Below, in pieces: positions 1 to 9,296 of a DNA stretch of 64,000 nucleotides (position 1 is its first letter; every line of letters begins with the position of its first letter). The position numbers and the translations under genes are program-made. The notes under the pieces are model-generated. The model was not told where the DNA came from, searched no databases, and worked only from the letters and a program-made list of their open reading frames with translations. Origin of the DNA: an uncultured Erythrobacter sp. (lineage in GTDB: Bacteria > Pseudomonadota > Alphaproteobacteria > Sphingomonadales > Sphingomonadaceae). Where the stretch lies: positions 874,001-938,000 of the forward strand of contig CANKYK010000002.1 of assembly GCA_947488155.1 (NCBI GenBank), read 5' to 3'.

Positions 1-1
1 G

Positions 2-232
2 CGTGGCACGGTCTGGGCGAAGACGATTGACCGCTCCGATCTCGCAAAGGTGCGAGAGCAGTACGAAGTCATCTCGACCAGGCTTTTCGCCGGACGGACC
101 ATCGTGCACATCCTGTCGAATAACGATCCGGGAGACGGTTTTTCGAGCATCGATGGTGGTCTTGAGGATGTCTATTTCTCGACCCTCGCGCATTCGCGCC
201 GTGATGTTCCTGCTGCTTCTGCTGCAGCCTGA
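2..232 (+). CDS. ABC transporter ATP-binding protein, C-terminal fragment
   Basis: The window opens inside a reading frame that runs to a TGA at 230-232. Only the last 76 or so residues are present. The tail contains the pattern GGLEDVYF, which resembles the LEDVF-type ending common in ABC ATPases of ABC-2 export systems. No Walker or signature motif is visible because those lie upstream of the window. It is followed after 11 bases by the permease-peptidase gene, so the two are very likely one operon, with this protein energising the fused permease. The assignment rests on the short C-terminal motif plus the neighbour. Confidence 0.7.
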   Translation, partial: RGTVWAKTIDRSDLAKVREQYEVISTRLFAGRTIVHILSNNDPGDGFSSIDGGLEDVYFSTLAHSRRDVPAASAAA

Positions 233-243
233 GGAGAACCGCA

Positions 244-3200
244 ATGTTCGGTAAAATCACCGCTTTCGAATTGCGCTATCAACTGCGTAATCCGGTTTTC
301 TGGGTTGCCGCTATCATATTCTTTTTGCTGACGTTTGGTGCTGCAACCAGCAGTGACATTCAGATCGGCAGCGGCGGGAATATCAACGCCAATAGCCCGC
401 TCGCCATAATCCAGACGCACCTGGTCTTGACCGTGTTTTTCATGTTCGTCTCCACCGCATTTGTGGCGAATGTGATTGTGCGTGATGATGAGAGCGGTTT
501 TGGGCCAATGGTCCGTTCGACGCAGGTCGGGAAATTCGACTATTTGCTTGGGCGATTTTCGGGCGCATTCTTAGCTGCGGCTCTAGCATTTGCGACTGTC
601 CCGCTGGCGATCTGGCTCGGTTCGCTTATGCCCTGGGTCGATCCAGAAACTCTCGGACCGAACAAGCTATCGTACTACGCCAGCGCCTATTTCGTGTTCG
701 CATTGCCAGGCTTGTTCATGGTCTCCGCGCTGTTCTTCGCAGTCGCGACCATGACCCGGTCAATGATGTACACCTATGTGGCCGTCGTGGCGTTCTTGGT
801 TCTTTGGACGGTTCTGATTTCAGCAGTCCAGGGCCGGCCTGATTTGCAAGATACCGCGGCATTGTTTGAGCCCTTTGGTCTTGGTGCTCTTGCCAATGCG
901 ACCCGCTATTGGACTGCGGCGGAATCCAATGTTCTGGTACCCGCGTTAGAAGGCGGATTGCTGGCTAATCGTATCATCTGGATCGGCTTTGCATTGGTGA
1001 TGCTGGGCCTTGCCTATTGGCGTTTCAGCTTCACAGAGAAAGGCGTCTCCAAGCGCAAACTGCGGAAGGAAGCCAAAAAGCAGGCGAAGCTTGCCAAGGT
1101 TGAGCCGCGTATTGTCGAAACTCTTCCAGCCTTGCGTCCAGAGAAGAGCGCATGGGTGCGATTGATCACTCGGACCCGGTTCGAGGTAGCGCAGGTCATC
1201 AAACACCCGGCGTTTTTCGTTCTGATCCTCGTCGGTCTGTTCAATACATCGGGCGCTTTGCTCCTCGGCAATCAGCTGTATGGCACGCCCAGTCGTCCGC
1301 TGACATTTACGGTCATTCCTATCCTGCAGGGCGGTTTCGGCATCATCCCAGTTATCATCGCCATCTACTATGCTGGCGAGCTGGTGTGGCGTGACCGCGA
1401 CCGCAAAATGCATGAGCTGATTGATTCCACATCGGTCCCCGGGTGGAGTTACATGGTGCCAAAGACGATTGCTGTCGGTGTCGTCTTGTTCACCGCACTT
1501 CTGGCAAGTGTCGTGTCAGCCGTCCTGATCCAGTCCATTCGCGGGGCCACGCCAGAGATCGGCAAGTACCTCGATTGGTACCTGTTGCCCTTTTCTATCA
1601 ACATGCTGATTACCGCAATCCTTGCCGTGTTTGTGCAGGCGCTTAGCCCGAATAAGTTCGTCGGTTGGGGCGTCATGGTGATCTACATCGTAGCGCAGCT
1701 TGTACTGTCGAGCCTGGGCTTTGAGCATCCGCTCTATCTCTACGGTTCGACGGGCGGAAACCCGGTTTCCGACATCAACGGGAACGCCGTTGGGGATGCT
1801 CTTGGGTGGGGGCTGAGGCTATATTGGGGCGCTTTCGCGCTGATCCTTGCTGTGCTAGCGCACTTGCTGTGGCGCCGCGGCGCGGACGCTGCGCTGAAGC
1901 CGCGCCTGAAGCGATTGCCCGAGGGCCTTAAATCGCCTGCAGGCGCCATGTTGGGCGTTGGCGTTCTGCTCGCTGCTGTTACTGGCGGTTATCTGTTCAA
2001 CCAGATGAATCGGGTGGAGCAGTACCGGACTAGCGACGACAATGAAGCGACGCTTGCTGAATATGAGAAAAAGTACCTCCAGTACGAAACTCTGGTGCAG
2101 CCGGCCGTCACGCAAGTCAGCCTCGAGGTTGATCTCTTTCCTGAGGAGATACGGATGGAGGCGAGGGGACGTTATGCGATCCTCAATGACACCGACGAGG
2201 TGATTGAGCATCTGCATGTGCGCCTGCCAGATGCAGATGCCGAAATCCTGGGCATTGAGGTGGCGGGCGCTACGCTCGAGATCAATGATGAGAAGTTCAA
2301 GTACCGCATCTATCGGTTCGATGAGCCCTTGGCCCCTGGGGCGACCAGCGAACTGACTTTCGAGACCAGGCGCTGGCAACGCGGTATCCGTGCAAGCGGG
2401 AACGACACGCGCCTTGTGAAGAACGGCACCTTCCTGAACAATTCAGAATTCGCGCCGCAAATCGGCATGAACCGTTCGGGCCTGCTGCAAGATCGGGCGA
2501 CGCGCCGTGAATATGATCTACCATCTGAGCTGCGCCCTGCGCCGCTTGGAGACGAGGCGTCGAGGCAGGAGAACTATGTTGGCGCAGACTGGGTCATAGC
2601 TGACATCACGGTGACGACCGATGCTAGCCAAACGCCCATTGCGCCGGGTGTGCGCGTATCGGACGAGGTCGAAGGGGGCAGGCGTACCGCGCGCTTCGTT
2701 TCTGAAAGTCCAATCCTCTCGTTCTTCTCCATTCAGTCCGCCGACTACGAAATTGCGACGCGCAATGTCGATGGCGTAGAGCTGCAGGTCTATTACCACG
2801 AGACGCACGACACCAATGTTGAGCGAATGCTCGATGCTTTGGAAAAATCGCTCAAATACTACCGGGCAAATTTGGGACCATATCAGTTCCCGCATGCGCG
2901 CATCATTGAGTTTCCCGGCTACGCCAGTTTCGCGCAGGCTTTCGCCGGCACGATGCCTTATTCGGAGAGTATAGGGTTCGTCGCCGACTATGCTGATGAA
3001 GGTGACATTGATGCAGTGACTTATGTTGTCGCCCACGAGGTCGCCCACCAATATTGGGCGCACCAGATCATCAGCGCTAACCAACAAGGCGGGACGATCT
3101 TGGTCGAAACCATGGCGCAATATTCCGCGATGATGGTGATGAAGGAGATTTATGGGGAAGACCAAATGCGGCGCTTCCTCAAATTTGAGCTCGACAATTA

Positions 3201-3822
3201 CCTCACCTCACGCGGCGGCGAAGCGATTGAAGAGCTGCCACTCGTCCAGGTCGAGGATCAGGGCTACATACACTACCGCAAAGGCGCAGTCGTTATGTAT
3301 CTGCTTCAGGACAGGCTTGGTGAAGGCCGCGTCAATTTGATGCTGTCCGAGTTGCTTGATCGCTATCGCTTCCAGGGGCCTCCTTATGCGATCTCAACCG
3401 ATCTGGTAGAGGGCTTTGAAAGCCTCGCCCGCACTGATGAAGAGCGCCAGCTGGTTGAGGATCTGCTGCGCAAGATCACGCTGTATGATCTCAAGGTTGA
3501 AGAGGCAAAGAGCAGCGAATTGCCAGATGGTTCATGGGAAACAGTCATCACGGTAAGCGCGGCCAAATTCTATGCCGATGGAGAAGGTGCTGAGACAGAA
3601 GCGCCGCTAGCCGACCAGATCGAAGTGGGGGCGTTTACGGCCCGACCTGGCCTCGGGGCGTTCGATAAATCGAATGTCCTCTTGATGGAGCGACAGCCGG
3701 TAAAAAGCGGAGAGCAGCAAATTCGGATCGTTACCGACAAGCAACCGACATATGTCGGGATCGACCCCTACAACAAATATGTTGATCGCAATTCCGATGA
3801 CAATCTGTTCGAGACTGGCTGA
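244..3822 (+). CDS. ABC-2 type permease fused to M1-family peptidase domain
   Basis: A 1192-residue protein starting at an ATG behind a good ribosome site (GAGGAGAA). The first half has two permease-like blocks with many hydrophobic helices (about residues 20-260 and 325-600), separated by a lysine-rich cytoplasmic linker. After a last helix near 570-590 the C-terminal half is soluble and carries the zinc-peptidase motif HEVAH at residues 931-935, with a glutamate (E955) in TILVETMAQYSA as the likely third ligand. Nineteen residues lie between the second His and this Glu, one more than the classic M1 spacing. Known relatives are annotated as ABC transporter permease/M1 aminopeptidase proteins. 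The role is inferred: transport coupled to peptide cleavage, substrate unknown. It pairs with the ATPase fragment just upstream. Confidence 0.85.
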   Translation: MFGKITAFELRYQLRNPVFWVAAIIFFLLTFGAATSSDIQIGSGGNINANSPLAIIQTHLVLTVFFMFVSTAFVANVIVRDDESGFGPMVRSTQVGKFDYLLGRFSGAFLAAALAFATVPLAIWLGSLMPWVDPETLGPNKLSYYASAYFVFALPGLFMVSALFFAVATMTRSMMYTYVAVVAFLVLWTVLISAVQGRPDLQDTAALFEPFGLGALANATRYWTAAESNVLVPALEGGLLANRIIWIGFALVMLGLAYWRFSFTEKGVSKRKLRKEAKKQAKLAKVEPRIVETLPALRPEKSAWVRLITRTRFEVAQVIKHPAFFVLILVGLFNTSGALLLGNQLYGTPSRPLTFTVIPILQGGFGIIPVIIAIYYAGELVWRDRDRKMHELIDSTSVPGWSYMVPKTIAVGVVLFTALLASVVSAVLIQSIRGATPEIGKYLDWYLLPFSINMLITAILAVFVQALSPNKFVGWGVMVIYIVAQLVLSSLGFEHPLYLYGSTGGNPVSDINGNAVGDALGWGLRLYWGAFALILAVLAHLLWRRGADAALKPRLKRLPEGLKSPAGAMLGVGVLLAAVTGGYLFNQMNRVEQYRTSDDNEATLAEYEKKYLQYETLVQPAVTQVSLEVDLFPEEIRMEARGRYAILNDTDEVIEHLHVRLPDADAEILGIEVAGATLEINDEKFKYRIYRFDEPLAPGATSELTFETRRWQRGIRASGNDTRLVKNGTFLNNSEFAPQIGMNRSGLLQDRATRREYDLPSELRPAPLGDEASRQENYVGADWVIADITVTTDASQTPIAPGVRVSDEVEGGRRTARFVSESPILSFFSIQSADYEIATRNVDGVELQVYYHETHDTNVERMLDALEKSLKYYRANLGPYQFPHARIIEFPGYASFAQAFAGTMPYSESIGFVADYADEGDIDAVTYVVAHEVAHQYWAHQIISANQQGGTILVETMAQYSAMMVMKEIYGEDQMRRFLKFELDNYLTSRGGEAIEELPLVQVEDQGYIHYRKGAVVMYLLQDRLGEGRVNLMLSELLDRYRFQGPPYAISTDLVEGFESLARTDEERQLVEDLLRKITLYDLKVEEAKSSELPDGSWETVITVSAAKFYADGEGAETEAPLADQIEVGAFTARPGLGAFDKSNVLLMERQPVKSGEQQIRIVTDKQPTYVGIDPYNKYVDRNSDDNLFETG

Positions 3823-4126
3823 GGGAAAGCGTTCCATTGGGAGGGCTTTTCGGGCTAATGCTCATGCATACGCCCGCGAGCACATCGGCAATGCGTCATT
3901 GTGTGGCGACCATTTTTGGGTCGTGAACCGATGGTCGGCTTTCGGGGGCGAGTGGTGAAAAATCGGCTAGCCACGAGAGACGGCCAGTCAGTCGCGGTAG
4001 GACACAAGAGTCAAGTTGGCTGGAATCAGCAGAACTCCGCCCATAGGCGCGCCTCAACCTGCGCTTAACCATGTTTCAAGCTCTTCCCCCTAAAGCCCGC
4101 CACAAACGGACAATAGGGGGCTGCTC
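3823..4126. other. Intergenic region with a CtrA-like site
   Basis: About 300 bases without a convincing gene. Short open frames here continue from the preceding gene or lack a ribosome site. The only clear signal is the CtrA-like sequence near 4065, listed separately. Confidence 0.6.
4065..4079 (+). promoter_or_regulatory. CtrA-like binding site (TTAA-N7-TCAA)
   Basis: TTAACCATGTTTCAA matches the alphaproteobacterial CtrA consensus TTAA-N7-TTAA with one mismatch and contains the typical half site TTAACCAT. It lies about 50 bases upstream of the GTG start at 4127. Regulation by CtrA is inferred from the motif alone. Confidence 0.45.
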
Positions 4127-4957
4127 GTGCTGCTCGAACGTATTTCAAGAATTGGTTTGATTGTTAATTGGAAGACCTTGGGCGTCGCGATCCTTGCGAT
4201 CTTCGCCACGTGGTTATCGCTGAAACTGAACCTGGTTGCCGATTACCCGCTGACGATCATTTCGACAGCGGTGATTTTCCCAATCGTGTTCTCCATTGGT
4301 CATGCATACAAACGGCGCGAGGCGGCGCTGGATGATTACGGCACGATCAAGGCCCATGGCCGCGCGATCTATTTTGCCGCGCGCGATTGGTTGCCGGAAG
4401 AAAACGAGGACCGGATCAAGCATCTCGAAGGTGCGCTGGCGCGTCTGTTGACCGGTTGCCGCGATATGTTCAAAGGCGAACGTTCAGAAATGCCGGCCCG
4501 CGAACAAGCGATCTACGCCGCGTTTTCGGAACTGTCGCAATTCGTAAAGCGGATGCGGGCAGAGGGGCTGGCCTCTGGCGAGTGCAGCCGCTGCAATCAA
4601 TATCTTTCCAAGATGATCGTCGCGTTTGAAAGCGTGAAGCATATCTATCAATATCGCACGCCGCGCACGCTCAGCGCCTTCAGCGATTTCTTCATCATCA
4701 TCTTGCCGATCATCTATGGCCCGTATTTCGCGCATCAGGCGATTGAATATGAAGCCCCGATCCTGACCTATGTCATGCCGGTGCTGTTTGCGGTCATCCT
4801 GACGGGGCTGGATAACATCCAGAGTCATTTGGAAGATCCGTTTGACCAGATCGGACCAGATGATGTGGCGATCAATGCGGAGAAATTCGTTGAGCTGCTG
4901 ACCTGCGGCGAACCAGATGGACCATGTCCAGTGATTGCCGATGCGCAAACTACATAA
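4127..4957 (+). CDS. Membrane protein, possibly bestrophin-like
   Basis: A 276-residue protein with a GTG start placed 6 bases after a GGGGG ribosome site. Two hydrophobic segments near the N-terminus (about 12-60) and two near the C-terminus (about 185-230) flank a charged cytoplasmic middle. The ending LDNIQSHLEDPFDQIGPDD resembles the conserved segment of bestrophin-type channels, in which a glutamate/aspartate-rich DPF motif follows the last helix. That similarity is short, so anion-channel function is only a suggestion. A CtrA-like site lies upstream. It converges on the dcp gene, and the two share a bidirectional terminator. Confidence 0.6.
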   Translation: MLLERISRIGLIVNWKTLGVAILAIFATWLSLKLNLVADYPLTIISTAVIFPIVFSIGHAYKRREAALDDYGTIKAHGRAIYFAARDWLPEENEDRIKHLEGALARLLTGCRDMFKGERSEMPAREQAIYAAFSELSQFVKRMRAEGLASGECSRCNQYLSKMIVAFESVKHIYQYRTPRTLSAFSDFFIIILPIIYGPYFAHQAIEYEAPILTYVMPVLFAVILTGLDNIQSHLEDPFDQIGPDDVAINAEKFVELLTCGEPDGPCPVIADAQTT

Positions 4958-4983
4958 GCGCAGGCACTCTCATTGAGCACAAA

Positions 4984-5028
4984 ACAAAACCCCCGGCGGG
5001 CGCTTGGCCTACCGGGGGTTTTGTGTTT
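4984..5028. terminator. Bidirectional terminator
   Basis: ACAAAACCCCCGG at 4984-4996 is the exact reverse complement of CCGGGGGTTTTGT at 5012-5024, with a 15-base loop. The A-tract on one side and the T-tract on the other make it work for both the plus-strand gene at 4127 and the minus-strand dcp gene. Confidence 0.9.
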
Positions 5029-5048
5029 CTGGGTTCTTGCTGTGGGCC

Positions 5049-7271
5049 TTACTCGCCGCCGGCTAGCCCGCGGCTTTCGATCATATATTTCACATCCGGC
5101 TCGCGTCCGGCGAATGTGCGATACATCTCAAAATAGTCCATCGTGCCGCCGCGACTGAGCACGGTTTTGCGATAGTGATCGCCGTTTTCGCGGGTCAGAC
5201 CGCCATTGTCGATGAACCACTGGCGCGAATCCTTGTCGAGCATTTCAGTCCACAAATAGCTGTAATAGCCCGCAGAATAGCCCGCAGGTGAGCTGAAGAT
5301 GTGGTTGAAATAGTTTGACCGGTAACGCGGCGGGACCAGATCAATTTCAAGGCCAAGCTCGCCAAGCGACTGGCGCTCAAATGCATCGACCTTCTCCGCC
5401 GTATCAATCGCAGCGGCTTCAGCTGGTGAGAGCGCGTGCCACTTCATGTCAAGCAGCGCGGCGGCCACCACTTCACCAAAGTCATAGCCCTGGTTGAACT
5501 TCGATGCGGTCTGGATTTTCTCCACCAGCTCCATCGGAATGGTTTCACCCGTTTCATGGTGCTTGGCATAGTTTTGCAGGACCTCTGGATAGGTCGCCCA
5601 CATCTCGTGAACTTGGCTGGGGTATTCCACGAAATCGCGCGCGGTCGCCGTACCAGAGAGGCTTTCATAACGCTGATCCGCGAAGAAGCCGTGCAATGCG
5701 TGGCCGAATTCGTGGAAGGTCGTCTCTACCCAGTCAAAACTGACCAGTTGGACCTCGCCATCGGCTGCCTTCGGAATGTTCAGCACGTTGTAGATCACCG
5801 GCTTGGTGCCCCACAGATCGCTCTGATCAATGAAGTTGCCCATCCACGCGCCGCCGCGCTTTGACGGGCGCTGGAATGGGTCGAAATAGAACAGGCCGAG
5901 CTCGCTGCCATCGGCATCGAACACGGTGTAGGTCCACACATCCGGGTGATAGACAGGCAAGTCGGTGCGGCGTTCAAACGAGAGGCCGTAAAGCTTGTTT
6001 GCCATGTAGAAAACGCCGTCTTCCAGCACCTTATCGAGCTGGAAGTAAGGCTTCACCGCGTCTTCATTAAAGGCGTATTGCTCTGCCTTCACCTTATTGG
6101 CGAAGCGGTACCAATCCCATGGCTCAACCTCGAAATTGAGGCCATCGGCGACGATCCGCTCGTTGAGAACGTCGGCTTCGCGGCGCTGCGTCGCGGCGAG
6201 AGCCGGGACCATTTGCTCCATGAAATCGAGCGCGGTCTTCGGCTGCTTCGCCATGCGGTCATACATGGTGTAGCTGGCCCAATCAGGCTGACCGAACAGA
6301 GCGGCCTTTTGCGCGCGCAATTCGGCAATCTTGGCCAGGATCATGCGCGTGTCATTCTCTCCGCCTTGGTCAGAGCGGTATGCACTGGCTTTGAACAGAC
6401 GCTCGCGCACTGCGCGGTTTTCAAGCGCGGGCAGCGATGGTTGCTGCGTGGTGTTTTGCAGGGCGATGGCGAACTTGCCGTCCATGCCTCTTTCCTTCGC
6501 GAGTGCTGCTGCGCCCTCAATCTCGGCATCAGACAGTCCAGCCAGCTCTTCACGGGTGTCGACGATCACCGCGCCAGCATTGGTCGCATCGCGGACCTTC
6601 TGGCTGAAATCGGTGGTCAGCGTGGACAGCTCAGAGTTGATCGCTTTGACCTTGTCGCGCTCTTCCTCGGTCAGCAGCGCGCCTGCTTGCACCATGCCGG
6701 AATAGGTCTCTTCAAGCAGCTTCGCATCTTCGCGCGTCATCGTCATCGCCGCGCGGTTGTCATAGACCGCCTTTACGCGGGCAAACAGATCTGGGTTGAG
6801 TCTGATTGCATCGCCATGCGCAGTCAGTTTTGGGCTGATTTCCTGATTGATCGTATCCAGTCGGTCAGTCGTGTTCTGGCCTGTCAGCGCAAAAAACACG
6901 CTGCCCACACGGCCCAACATGCGGCCGGATTTTTCCAGTTCAACAATCGTGTTGCTGAACGAAGGCGTCGCCGGATTGTTGATGATCGCCTGAACTTCAG
7001 CCTGCTGGATCGCCATGCCTTGCTCGAAAGCGGGAATGTAATCGTCTTCGCTGATCGCACTGAAATCAGGGGTCAGGAAGGGCAGGGTGCTGTCAGAGGC
7101 GAAATAGCCGGTCCCGGTGGGGATCTCAGGGTTGTACTCGGCCTCTGCCTGGGCTTCAGCAATCGGGTTGGTTTCATTCACCCCTGTCTCTCCATTGGTG
7201 GTCGCGCAGCCTGCGGTTAGCATAGCGGCGAGGGCAATTGCGGCGGTCTGGGCCTGGAACTGGGCCTTCAT
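5049..7271 (-). CDS. dcp: M3-family peptidyl-dipeptidase Dcp, lipoprotein
   Basis: A 740-residue zinc metallopeptidase of family M3. The ATG at 7271 follows CCGGAG by five bases; a GTG two codons upstream is less likely. The N-terminus is a lipoprotein signal with lipobox LTAGC, so the enzyme is probably anchored in the envelope. The catalytic motif HEFGH lies at residues 520-524, with E549 in DFVEYPSQ as third zinc ligand. Length and the extended conserved segment ETTFHEFGHALHGF fit dipeptidyl carboxypeptidase Dcp, which removes C-terminal dipeptides. Oligopeptidase A is the main alternative, but the lipoprotein signal favours a Dcp-like periplasmic enzyme. Confidence 0.92.
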   Translation of the reverse strand: MKAQFQAQTAAIALAAMLTAGCATTNGETGVNETNPIAEAQAEAEYNPEIPTGTGYFASDSTLPFLTPDFSAISEDDYIPAFEQGMAIQQAEVQAIINNPATPSFSNTIVELEKSGRMLGRVGSVFFALTGQNTTDRLDTINQEISPKLTAHGDAIRLNPDLFARVKAVYDNRAAMTMTREDAKLLEETYSGMVQAGALLTEEERDKVKAINSELSTLTTDFSQKVRDATNAGAVIVDTREELAGLSDAEIEGAAALAKERGMDGKFAIALQNTTQQPSLPALENRAVRERLFKASAYRSDQGGENDTRMILAKIAELRAQKAALFGQPDWASYTMYDRMAKQPKTALDFMEQMVPALAATQRREADVLNERIVADGLNFEVEPWDWYRFANKVKAEQYAFNEDAVKPYFQLDKVLEDGVFYMANKLYGLSFERRTDLPVYHPDVWTYTVFDADGSELGLFYFDPFQRPSKRGGAWMGNFIDQSDLWGTKPVIYNVLNIPKAADGEVQLVSFDWVETTFHEFGHALHGFFADQRYESLSGTATARDFVEYPSQVHEMWATYPEVLQNYAKHHETGETIPMELVEKIQTASKFNQGYDFGEVVAAALLDMKWHALSPAEAAAIDTAEKVDAFERQSLGELGLEIDLVPPRYRSNYFNHIFSSPAGYSAGYYSYLWTEMLDKDSRQWFIDNGGLTRENGDHYRKTVLSRGGTMDYFEMYRTFAGREPDVKYMIESRGLAGGE

Positions 7272-7340
7272 ATTCACTCCGGTAAATTACGTGTTTGCGT
7301 CATTATGCTATTTGGGGTGGAAATCGCATTTGGGCAAGAA

Positions 7341-7510
7341 AAAGGGCCCACCTGCCTGCGCGCGGGTGAGCCGTGGGGTCCGCGTCGTCTATAATGGAAC
7401 AAGGCCGCAGCCCATCCGGACCGCGGCCTCGTCTCTAAACTCGTGTTCCGGCAAACTCGCCTAAGGTGCGACCCGAAGGGCTTGTGGGAAGACTAGCAAA
7501 GAGGCCCTTC
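7341..7510 (+). ncRNA. Candidate structured small RNA, possibly 6S-like
   Basis: About 170 bases between dcp and the chemoreceptor gene fold on paper into a long rod. The outer stem pairs AAGGGCC (7342-7348) with GGCCCTT (7503-7509). An inner stem GGGUC-C-GCGUC (from about 7376) pairs with GGUGCGACCC (from about 7466). GGAACA (7396-7401) pairs with UGUUCC, enclosing an apical hairpin AGGCCGC/GCGGCCU. A small hairpin GGC-AAACUC-GCC sits in the 3' arm. Two G-U pairs in the inner stem favour the plus strand. A rod with a central bubble is the shape of 6S RNA, but I cannot confirm the conserved 6S bases, and no strong promoter is visible. The minus strand offers a TACTAT box and a T-tract, so orientation is not certain. 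Confidence 0.5.
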
Positions 7511-7753
7511 ATAGTAGGGGTAAACCGAGAGTGCGGAACTTAAGTTTTCCTGTAGGGCCGCGAGAATTTATCAATGAAAACAAGAGCGCAAGATTGCAAT
7601 ATCTTGCCGAATGCGAGAAATTCACGCGATGTGCTGGCTTGCTCAAATTCGCGGGGCGAGCCGAATATGGCCGCTTAGGCGCGGCGATCTGAGTATGAAT
7701 TTCTATCTAAAGCGGCTGCGTTTCGGGTTCGCATCAGTGCCGAAAGCTGAATT

Positions 7754-9124
7754 CTACTGCTTGCCAATTGCCTGTACGAAGCCACTGGTCTCTTCCACAA
7801 GTCCAGCGAGCTTGCCTGCAGAGGTCTTGGATGAGTTAGATAGTTCCTCGACAAGGCCAGAGACGGCATCAGTGTCGCGGTTGATGTTGGCGACAAGTTC
7901 ACCAATGCTGACTGCACCTTGAGCGGTTTCATCGACGGCATCGGTGATTTTGGAAAATGCGCCAAGTTCTCGGTTTAAGGAATCGAGCAGACTGTCGCTC
8001 GCCGCACGCAGCCGGCTCGTCGTCTCGACCATTGCGCCACTGGAGTGGCCGCTTTGCTTGGTTGAGTTTTGAATAGCGTTGATCCGCACAGAAACACTGT
8101 CAGTTGCTTTCGCGGTTTGATTGGCAAGGTTCTTCACCTCTTGCGCCACCACGGCAAAGCCCGCGCCTGATGAACCTGCGCGCGCCGCTTCAATGCTGGC
8201 ATTGAGCGCCAGGATGTTGGTTTGGTCAGCGATTTCCGAGATCGTCTTTACGACCTCTTCGATTGCGGCCACTTCATTGGCCACTTCGGCATTGTCATTT
8301 GCTGTGCGTTCGGCCTGTTCGACCGCCTCGACCAGCAGGTTTTTGCCGTCAGTCAGGCCAGAGCTCACGTTGTTCAATGTGTGTAGCAGGTCACCAGCAG
8401 ACTTCGCCGCATCCTGCATCGCTTGTGCGGATTGCTCAGAAATGGCTGCGGCTTCGGTTGTGTCATTGCGCAGACCAGAGATTTTATCATTTGCCGCCAC
8501 TGCCGCGGCATTTACTGTTTCTGATGCTTTGAGCGAGATGTCGATTTTGTCTGCCAGGCCTGACACGAAATCACTACCTTTTTGGTCGATCAATTCCTGT
8601 GAGTAGCGCAGTTGCAGTTCTGTTCGGATCGAGGCGATCATCTCGAATTCGAGCAAGATGACCCTGTTCACAAATAACAGGTCTTCGAAAATCTCGGCGG
8701 GGTTGTCGGTGCTGTCCCACAGGCGGTGTATCAAACCCTGATTATAACCGGACATGTACCGGTTCATGTCGTTTTCGTTATCGACAAGCCAGCTCGACAA
8801 AGCGACGTTAGACAATGCCTTCATCCAATAGTCTTCACGCGTGGCCGTGAAGATTGCCAAGAACAATTGGGTCGTAATCTCGCCCAACTGTTCGCGGGTT
8901 ACAGGCGCGCCCTGCAGCATTGATGCGGACTCCACATAGCCATCGCGTGTATTCGCGAAGCAATGCTCTCTCGTCCAATCTGTGATCATCGTTTCGTGGC
9001 GTGACCAAAAGTCATTCAACTTTGGACGCAACTCTCCGTCACCAAAGATCGCATCAACGCGATTTTGATAGCTTTCTGAGCTCATTCTAAACTTGCTTGC
9101 AAAGATTCTTTTTGCGTCGCTCAT
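7754..9124 (-). CDS. Soluble globin-coupled methyl-accepting chemotaxis protein
   Basis: The ATG at 9124 is preceded by GGAGTGGAG and gives 456 residues; longer upstream frames lack a ribosome site and run over the CtrA box. Roughly residues 15-180 look like a protoglobin-type sensor domain. The C-terminal half is a receptor signalling domain with the hairpin-tip motif [21 protein letters not shown]. No transmembrane helix is seen, so the receptor should be cytoplasmic, as in HemAT-type aerotaxis sensors. In the helix where such globins carry the haem-binding His, the sequence reads [11 protein letters not shown] with no histidine. No other chemotaxis gene is in the window. A perfect CtrA-type site lies 42 bases upstream. 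Confidence 0.8.
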   Translation of the reverse strand: MSDAKRIFASKFRMSSESYQNRVDAIFGDGELRPKLNDFWSRHETMITDWTREHCFANTRDGYVESASMLQGAPVTREQLGEITTQLFLAIFTATREDYWMKALSNVALSSWLVDNENDMNRYMSGYNQGLIHRLWDSTDNPAEIFEDLLFVNRVILLEFEMIASIRTELQLRYSQELIDQKGSDFVSGLADKIDISLKASETVNAAAVAANDKISGLRNDTTEAAAISEQSAQAMQDAAKSAGDLLHTLNNVSSGLTDGKNLLVEAVEQAERTANDNAEVANEVAAIEEVVKTISEIADQTNILALNASIEAARAGSSGAGFAVVAQEVKNLANQTAKATDSVSVRINAIQNSTKQSGHSSGAMVETTSRLRAASDSLLDSLNRELGAFSKITDAVDETAQGAVSIGELVANINRDTDAVSGLVEELSNSSKTSAGKLAGLVEETSGFVQAIGKQ

Positions 9125-9165
9125 AGCACTCCACTCCATCCACCATGTGTCGTAGCCAAGTATGC

Positions 9166-9180
9166 TTAAAGAGAATTTAA
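9166..9180 (-). promoter_or_regulatory. CtrA binding site (perfect TTAA-N7-TTAA)
   Basis: TTAAAGAGAATTTAA is a perfect match to the CtrA consensus and sits 42 bases upstream of the chemoreceptor start at 9124. CtrA commonly controls motility and chemotaxis genes in alphaproteobacteria, which fits the neighbour. Binding is inferred from the motif. Confidence 0.65.
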
Positions 9181-9273
9181 TGGGTCGAATTGTGTCGGCA
9201 TTATTCAGGTGTGACGTTTGCCTCCGCATCCATATTCGCATCGAATGGCTGGGGAAGGGCGCATTGAACGCGC

Positions 9274-9279
9274 TTGACA
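9274..9279 (+). promoter_or_regulatory. Putative -35 element of the uvrA promoter
   Basis: A perfect TTGACA lies 17 bases before GAACAT, a weak -10 candidate that overlaps the SOS box at 9297-9311. The arrangement fits a promoter blocked by LexA. Confidence 0.45.
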
Positions 9280-9296
9280 TAGCCCGTTCGAGCATG

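Noticed and set aside
5946..7220. A 424-codon plus-strand open frame
   Set aside because: It lies fully opposite dcp, which has clear motifs and a ribosome site. High GC codon use creates such antisense frames.
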